Positions 7,343 through 10,195 of a stretch of DNA of 10,195 bases are shown in pieces (position 1 is the stretch's first letter; every line of letters starts with the position of its first letter). The position numbers and the translations under genes are program-made. Under the pieces are notes generated by a model that did no database searches, was not told the DNA's origin, and was given only the letters and a program-made list of their open reading frames with translations. The stretch is from JBCBKZ01 sp039026975 (GTDB lineage: Bacteria > Bacteroidota > Bacteroidia > J057). The DNA lies in assembly GCA_039026975.1 (NCBI GenBank), contig JBCCLI010000230.1:1-10195 (forward strand), written 5' to 3'.

Positions 7343-9142
7343 CTAGGAAAGGATGCTTAGCGGCGCATGGGGAGTGACCCCATTTATTACCTCCACAGTC
7401 CCATCAAATTTAGGCACGGTCATAAAGAATCCTTCTAATGGATTATAAGTAATTGCTTGTTCTTTCAAGAGACAAATGGCAATTTCCTCACCCAGGATTA
7501 GAGATTCCACATAGTCAGAATAATAGTGTACACCTGCCCAGTTTCGGCCAATGGAAATGTTAGCAGCCAGTTTATTTAGCTCCCCTTCTACTGTCAATGG
7601 AGCAGATTCTACTGTCAACAAACTATTACCCTGATCTTCTGGTACAAAGGCATACTCACCTGGTTGATCAGAAAGGGTCATAGTAGATCCATCTTTAGAA
7701 AGATTGAGGTATAGCTCATGGTTGAAGAAAGCCTTCAAAATAGTTACACAAGCTCCTGCAACTGTAGCATGTCCAGCTCCATAAGAAGGGTGCATAGGAG
7801 AACCTTCACAAAATGCCATAGGAAGTAGGAGGTTCCCGTCATTCTCATTTCTCAAGAGATCAAATATCCCTGCACTATTTAAACTTCCATGCATATTAAT
7901 TAGGCTGTCTCTCTCTGGCCAGGCATGAGTAGCTATAATATCATTTAGCTTTTCCATCCTGGCAGCAAGGGCCTCAGGACGAAGACGCCTATGGATATTA
8001 AACTTCTGGTATCTTACTGCCTTGAGCGCTCTGGTAGCTACCTCAGTAACTAGGGTAAGAATGTGAGGCCCCCCGTAATGAGCAAACCCTTGTTGCTTAT
8101 CAAAAAAATCTCTCTTTTGGAAAGGAACCCCATTATCAAATCTAGAAGTCATGGGGTCAGACCCCTCAAGACCCATCCCCAAAAGGAGTAAGCAAGCATT
8201 CAAGTATGCCTCGTATAGGGCATCATAGTGTACATAAGTAGCCAGGTCTCTACCTGTAGTGATAAAGCGCCTTTCATTACTCACGTATTCCTCAAGACCT
8301 CTAAAGTCTGCCCCATTTTGGACATCCAGATAGTCATCCCAGGTGGTCATATAATTTGTCTCAGAAGCACGGCGCACTCTTTGGTCAATAGTGATAGACC
8401 CATAGTTAATGTATCCATCACTGGCCTTGAATTCCATAGCTCCTCCTGACTGAGATAATCCATTATTCCCTGCCAGCATAAACTGCGAAAGGTAGGGTCC
8501 CAGGGAGTCTCCAGGGGTAAAGCCCCTAAAAGCAGTTGCTGAGATAATATTTTCCCTCTCTCCAGAAAATGGGAGTTGGTTCATGGCATCAAGACACTCC
8601 TGAACCTTAGCCTCATCAGCCGGATCAGAAGGGGCATTCTCAAAAAATACTGATAAAGGAATGTCCCTTAAAAGTGCTTGGCAGTAAACTTCTGCTAATT
8701 CACAGGTAAGCTCATCTGAACCAAGGGCTGGTGCCGGAGGCATAGTTACAGCTTGGGCATCTGGGCCCTCTAAGTCAAATGTTAGCCCTGCTCCAGCACT
8801 TTCCCATGCTCGCACATCAACATTTCTTTCAATGCCTTTTCTTGAGGTCCAAGTGGGATTGCCCTCCGAGTTAATGGGAGGCCCTAAAGGAGTAGATTTA
8901 AAATCATTAGGATCACCAGTTTCTATTCCTTGCATAAAGGCATCATAATCATCTTCTCTTACCAGAAGACCAGTATCAGGATCATGCTCTAGCCCTTTGG
9001 TAAAGCTCATGAGCTTTTGCGGGTGCTTTTCTTCATCACCATTGCTTACATGCTCTGTTGTTGGCGTATTTTGGTCATAGGCCAAAAGTGCCGCATCAGT
9101 ACGTTTGTCAAAACTCAGTTTTTTTCTCTTTTCTAAATCCAT
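7343..9142 (-). CDS. Vanadium-dependent haloperoxidase, algal bromoperoxidase-like
   Basis: These enzymes use H2O2 and a bound vanadate to oxidise bromide, chloride or iodide to hypohalous acid; they belong to the PAP2 / haloperoxidase superfamily. The 599 residues fit the longer algal/cyanobacterial-like group. Vanadate-site residues appear in order: Lys380 and Arg388 (KFNIHRRLRPEA), HPSYGAGHA (451-459) with acid-base His458, then Arg533 and vanadate-bonding His539 in GRNWAGVHYYSD. The Lys-Arg spacing of 8 and Arg-His spacing of 6 match the algal pattern (Ascophyllum Lys341/Arg349, Arg480/His486). Ala456 occupies the place of the Ser in the usual SGH. The N-terminus is charged and has no signal peptide, so export, if any, is not Sec-dependent. 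Halide preference cannot be read from the sequence. The upstream leader is A/T-rich with no Shine-Dalgarno. The gene converges on sppA and stands alone; no biosynthetic partner is visible. A PAP2 phosphatase is less likely given the length and the algal-type spacing. Confidence 0.93.
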   Translation of the reverse strand: MDLEKRKKLSFDKRTDAALLAYDQNTPTTEHVSNGDEEKHPQKLMSFTKGLEHDPDTGLLVREDDYDAFMQGIETGDPNDFKSTPLGPPINSEGNPTWTSRKGIERNVDVRAWESAGAGLTFDLEGPDAQAVTMPPAPALGSDELTCELAEVYCQALLRDIPLSVFFENAPSDPADEAKVQECLDAMNQLPFSGERENIISATAFRGFTPGDSLGPYLSQFMLAGNNGLSQSGGAMEFKASDGYINYGSITIDQRVRRASETNYMTTWDDYLDVQNGADFRGLEEYVSNERRFITTGRDLATYVHYDALYEAYLNACLLLLGMGLEGSDPMTSRFDNGVPFQKRDFFDKQQGFAHYGGPHILTLVTEVATRALKAVRYQKFNIHRRLRPEALAARMEKLNDIIATHAWPERDSLINMHGSLNSAGIFDLLRNENDGNLLLPMAFCEGSPMHPSYGAGHATVAGACVTILKAFFNHELYLNLSKDGSTMTLSDQPGEYAFVPEDQGNSLLTVESAPLTVEGELNKLAANISIGRNWAGVHYYSDYVESLILGEEIAICLLKEQAITYNPLEGFFMTVPKFDGTVEVINGVTPHAPLSILS

Positions 9143-9344
9143 AGAACAAGTAATTAAGTTAAGTAAAATGAATAATGGATAGGGAAGGCTTAGCGATTAC
9201 AGTTTACCATTAGCCTCAGATCAAAAGCGGATTCCACCATCTACTCATCTGAATCTTTTTAGGTCAGGATAAGAGATGGTAGTATATCCCTTTTAACTGG
9301 GCAAGTCAGCATAACTCGGACTGATAGAAAGGAGTTCCGTACTT

Positions 9345-9356
9345 ACTTGTACAAGT
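9345..9356. promoter_or_regulatory. Perfect 12-bp palindrome, candidate operator
   Basis: ACTTGTACAAGT is identical on both strands. It is about 200 bases upstream of the haloperoxidase start and 380 bases upstream of the DUF5071 start. It has the size and symmetry of a dimeric regulator site, but no regulator gene is in view and no second copy was noticed nearby. Confidence 0.3.
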
Positions 9357-9577
9357 TTATGAAAACCAGCAATTAAGGAGGTGTGTCAAATTCACTTGTC
9401 TTGTTTATCGTTCAGATATCTGTAAACATTAATTCTTGAAGTAAAAAATTTCAATAAATACTTAATTATTCCTCGGCAGTATTGGGTTATTCCCTAATAT
9501 AGACTGCTGATTTACAGAATATTAACTATGGTAAGGACTATTATTGGAAAACTGTGGAAATTCATCTTAGGATAAGG

Positions 9578-9594
9578 GGCCTATAAACTAGGCC
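9578..9594. repeat. Small inverted repeat (hairpin)
   Basis: GGCCTA-TAAAC-TAGGCC pairs perfectly over 6 bp. Allowing a 2-base bulge, the flanks TAAGG (9573-9577) and CCTTA (9593-9597) extend it to about 9 bp. It has no U tract on either side and is not a terminator. It could be part of an RNA leader of the downstream gene or chance. Confidence 0.35.
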
Positions 9595-9736
9595 TTAGGG
9601 GTAGAGTATTTATAGGGAGAAATAGGAAGAAGATTATGGGCTACAGCTACAGGCTAAGTTTTAGTAACTGTGGCTTCTGTTAAAATGGAGTTAGGCAGAT
9701 ACTGATCTTCGGGATGGTTTATCTTTTTACAAAACT

Positions 9737-10135
9737 ATGAAGCCATTTATTCCCACTCATAAAGATGACTTTGATGCTGTGAGCTTACTTGAAGAGGCTT
9801 CATGGGGAGAAATTCAACCCCATATCAAAGCTATATTGGAATGGCTTCAAGATATGAACTGGCCAATAGCTTATCGCGTAGCTAATGTGCTGTATCCACA
9901 TGTTAATCGTTTCTCGGAAGAGTTAGTAGATATCTTGTTAAGTAAGGATGATATTTGGAAGTATGGGTGTCTTTCTTATTTGCTAGAGGGGAATCCTAAT
10001 TTTCAGCCGAATTCACACTTGTTAAGAGAATTGTACAGAATTCGAAATCAACCAACCAAGGGAGAAGAAGTGGAAGAACTTCATGAAATAGCCAACTCAA
10101 TTCTTAGTTCTCTTGGATTGGAGAATTCTCATTGA
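9737..10135 (+). CDS. DUF5071-family protein
   Basis: A 132-residue soluble, mostly helical protein without a signal peptide or membrane segment. The pattern KDDFDAV (9-15), WLQDMNWPIA (36-45) and DDIWKYGCL (71-79) matches my memory of the DUF5071 family, whose hallmarks are WLqDmNWP and a later D-x-W-K-Y. The function is unknown to me; the small helical form, accessory distribution and scattered occurrence resemble immunity-type proteins, but that is only an inference and no toxin gene is visible in the window. The ATG at 9737 is the first in frame and fits the family N-terminus. It has no Shine-Dalgarno; the nearest -7-like sequence (TATCTTTT, 9720-9727) is one base off consensus and only 9 bases from the ATG. 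The following gene starts 18 bases after its stop. Confidence 0.85.
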   Translation: MKPFIPTHKDDFDAVSLLEEASWGEIQPHIKAILEWLQDMNWPIAYRVANVLYPHVNRFSEELVDILLSKDDIWKYGCLSYLLEGNPNFQPNSHLLRELYRIRNQPTKGEEVEELHEIANSILSSLGLENSH

Positions 10136-10153
10136 AAGAAAGGGAGATATCTC

Positions 10154-10195
10154 ATGATCAATCGTCCAATGTTTCTAATGGCGACCTTATCTTTG
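10154..10195 (+). CDS. 5' end of a downstream gene, possibly membrane or exported (partial)
   Basis: An ATG at 10154 opens a frame that stays open to the window edge, MINRPMFLMATLSL. An AGGGAG (10141-10146) sits 7 bases upstream as a plausible ribosome binding site. The residues are hydrophobic after a short basic start, as at a signal peptide or membrane segment. It would lie 18 bases after the DUF5071 stop in the same direction, as in an operon. Fourteen codons are too few to identify it, and the frame could be chance. Confidence 0.4.
   Translation, partial: MINRPMFLMATLSL

Larger units (their letters stand above)
9143..9736. other. 594-base region without a recognisable gene
   Basis: This lies between the divergent haloperoxidase (-) and DUF5071 (+) genes and should hold both promoters. 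No frame holds a convincing gene, and no tRNA or conserved ncRNA was recognised. A minus-strand TTTTG (rc of 9222-9226) could be a -33 element for the haloperoxidase, but no good -7 follows. Visible structure includes a 12-bp palindrome (9345-9356), an imperfect hairpin at 9476-9507 (GCAGT...ACTGC), another at 9578-9594 (GGCCTA/TAGGCC) and a stray AAGGAGGTG at 9375-9383. It is longer than the other gaps in the window, so it may contain an unrecognised RNA, a decayed gene or simply long leaders. Confidence 0.6.

Noticed and set aside
8228..8449. 73-codon + strand frame inside the haloperoxidase gene
   Set aside because: It is antisense to a continuous haloperoxidase frame, with no upstream signal and no recognisable product.
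9636..9683. 15-residue open frame (MGYSYRLSFSNCGFC) behind an AGGAAGAAG sequence
   Set aside because: Very short, with no repeat, precursor motif or partner gene nearby; more likely chance in a gap with many A/G runs.

Overview
The window looks like a chromosomal segment of a Bacteroidota bacterium, probably of the Cytophagales or a related, often marine, order. This is an inference from gene content: a 7TM-DISM hybrid kinase fused to a cyclase, folK next to sppA, an sppA promoter of TAnnTTTG type, few Shine-Dalgarno sequences and moderate GC. No species can be named from the sequence alone.

Layout. Positions 1-50 hold the last 15 codons of an upstream + strand gene. Its tail (PDSWDGV...K) resembles the tail of the next gene (PETWDGV...K), so two related cyclase-containing genes probably lie in tandem. 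Positions 105-3896 (+) encode a 1263-residue signalling protein with these parts in order: signal peptide, periplasmic sensory domain, seven membrane helices, histidine kinase, receiver, class III nucleotide cyclase and a TPR-like tail. Convergent to it, on the - strand, is a two-gene unit: folK (4816-5298) and a UbiA-like membrane protein (3989-4819), with stop and start codons overlapping as ATGA. Divergent from folK is sppA (5437-7221, +), preceded by a candidate Bacteroidota promoter and followed by a clear hairpin terminator. Converging on sppA is a vanadium-dependent haloperoxidase gene (7343-9142, -). A 594-base stretch without a gene (9143-9736) holds a perfect 12-bp palindrome and several small inverted repeats. 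The window ends with a DUF5071 protein (9737-10135, +) and the likely first 14 codons of another gene (10154-10195, +).

How the parts work together. The large sensor joins ligand sensing, His-Asp phosphotransfer and cyclic nucleotide synthesis in one polypeptide. folK (folate synthesis), the UbiA-like protein and sppA (membrane protein quality control) are housekeeping or housekeeping-like. The haloperoxidase and the DUF5071 gene look accessory. The most notable points are the non-canonical base-selecting positions (Gln/Ala) in an otherwise intact cyclase site, the probable tandem paralogue upstream, the divergent UbiA-like protein coupled to folK, and the haloperoxidase with an algal-type site in which Ala replaces the usual vanadate-contacting Ser. 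No mobile element, CRISPR array, rRNA or tRNA was recognised.
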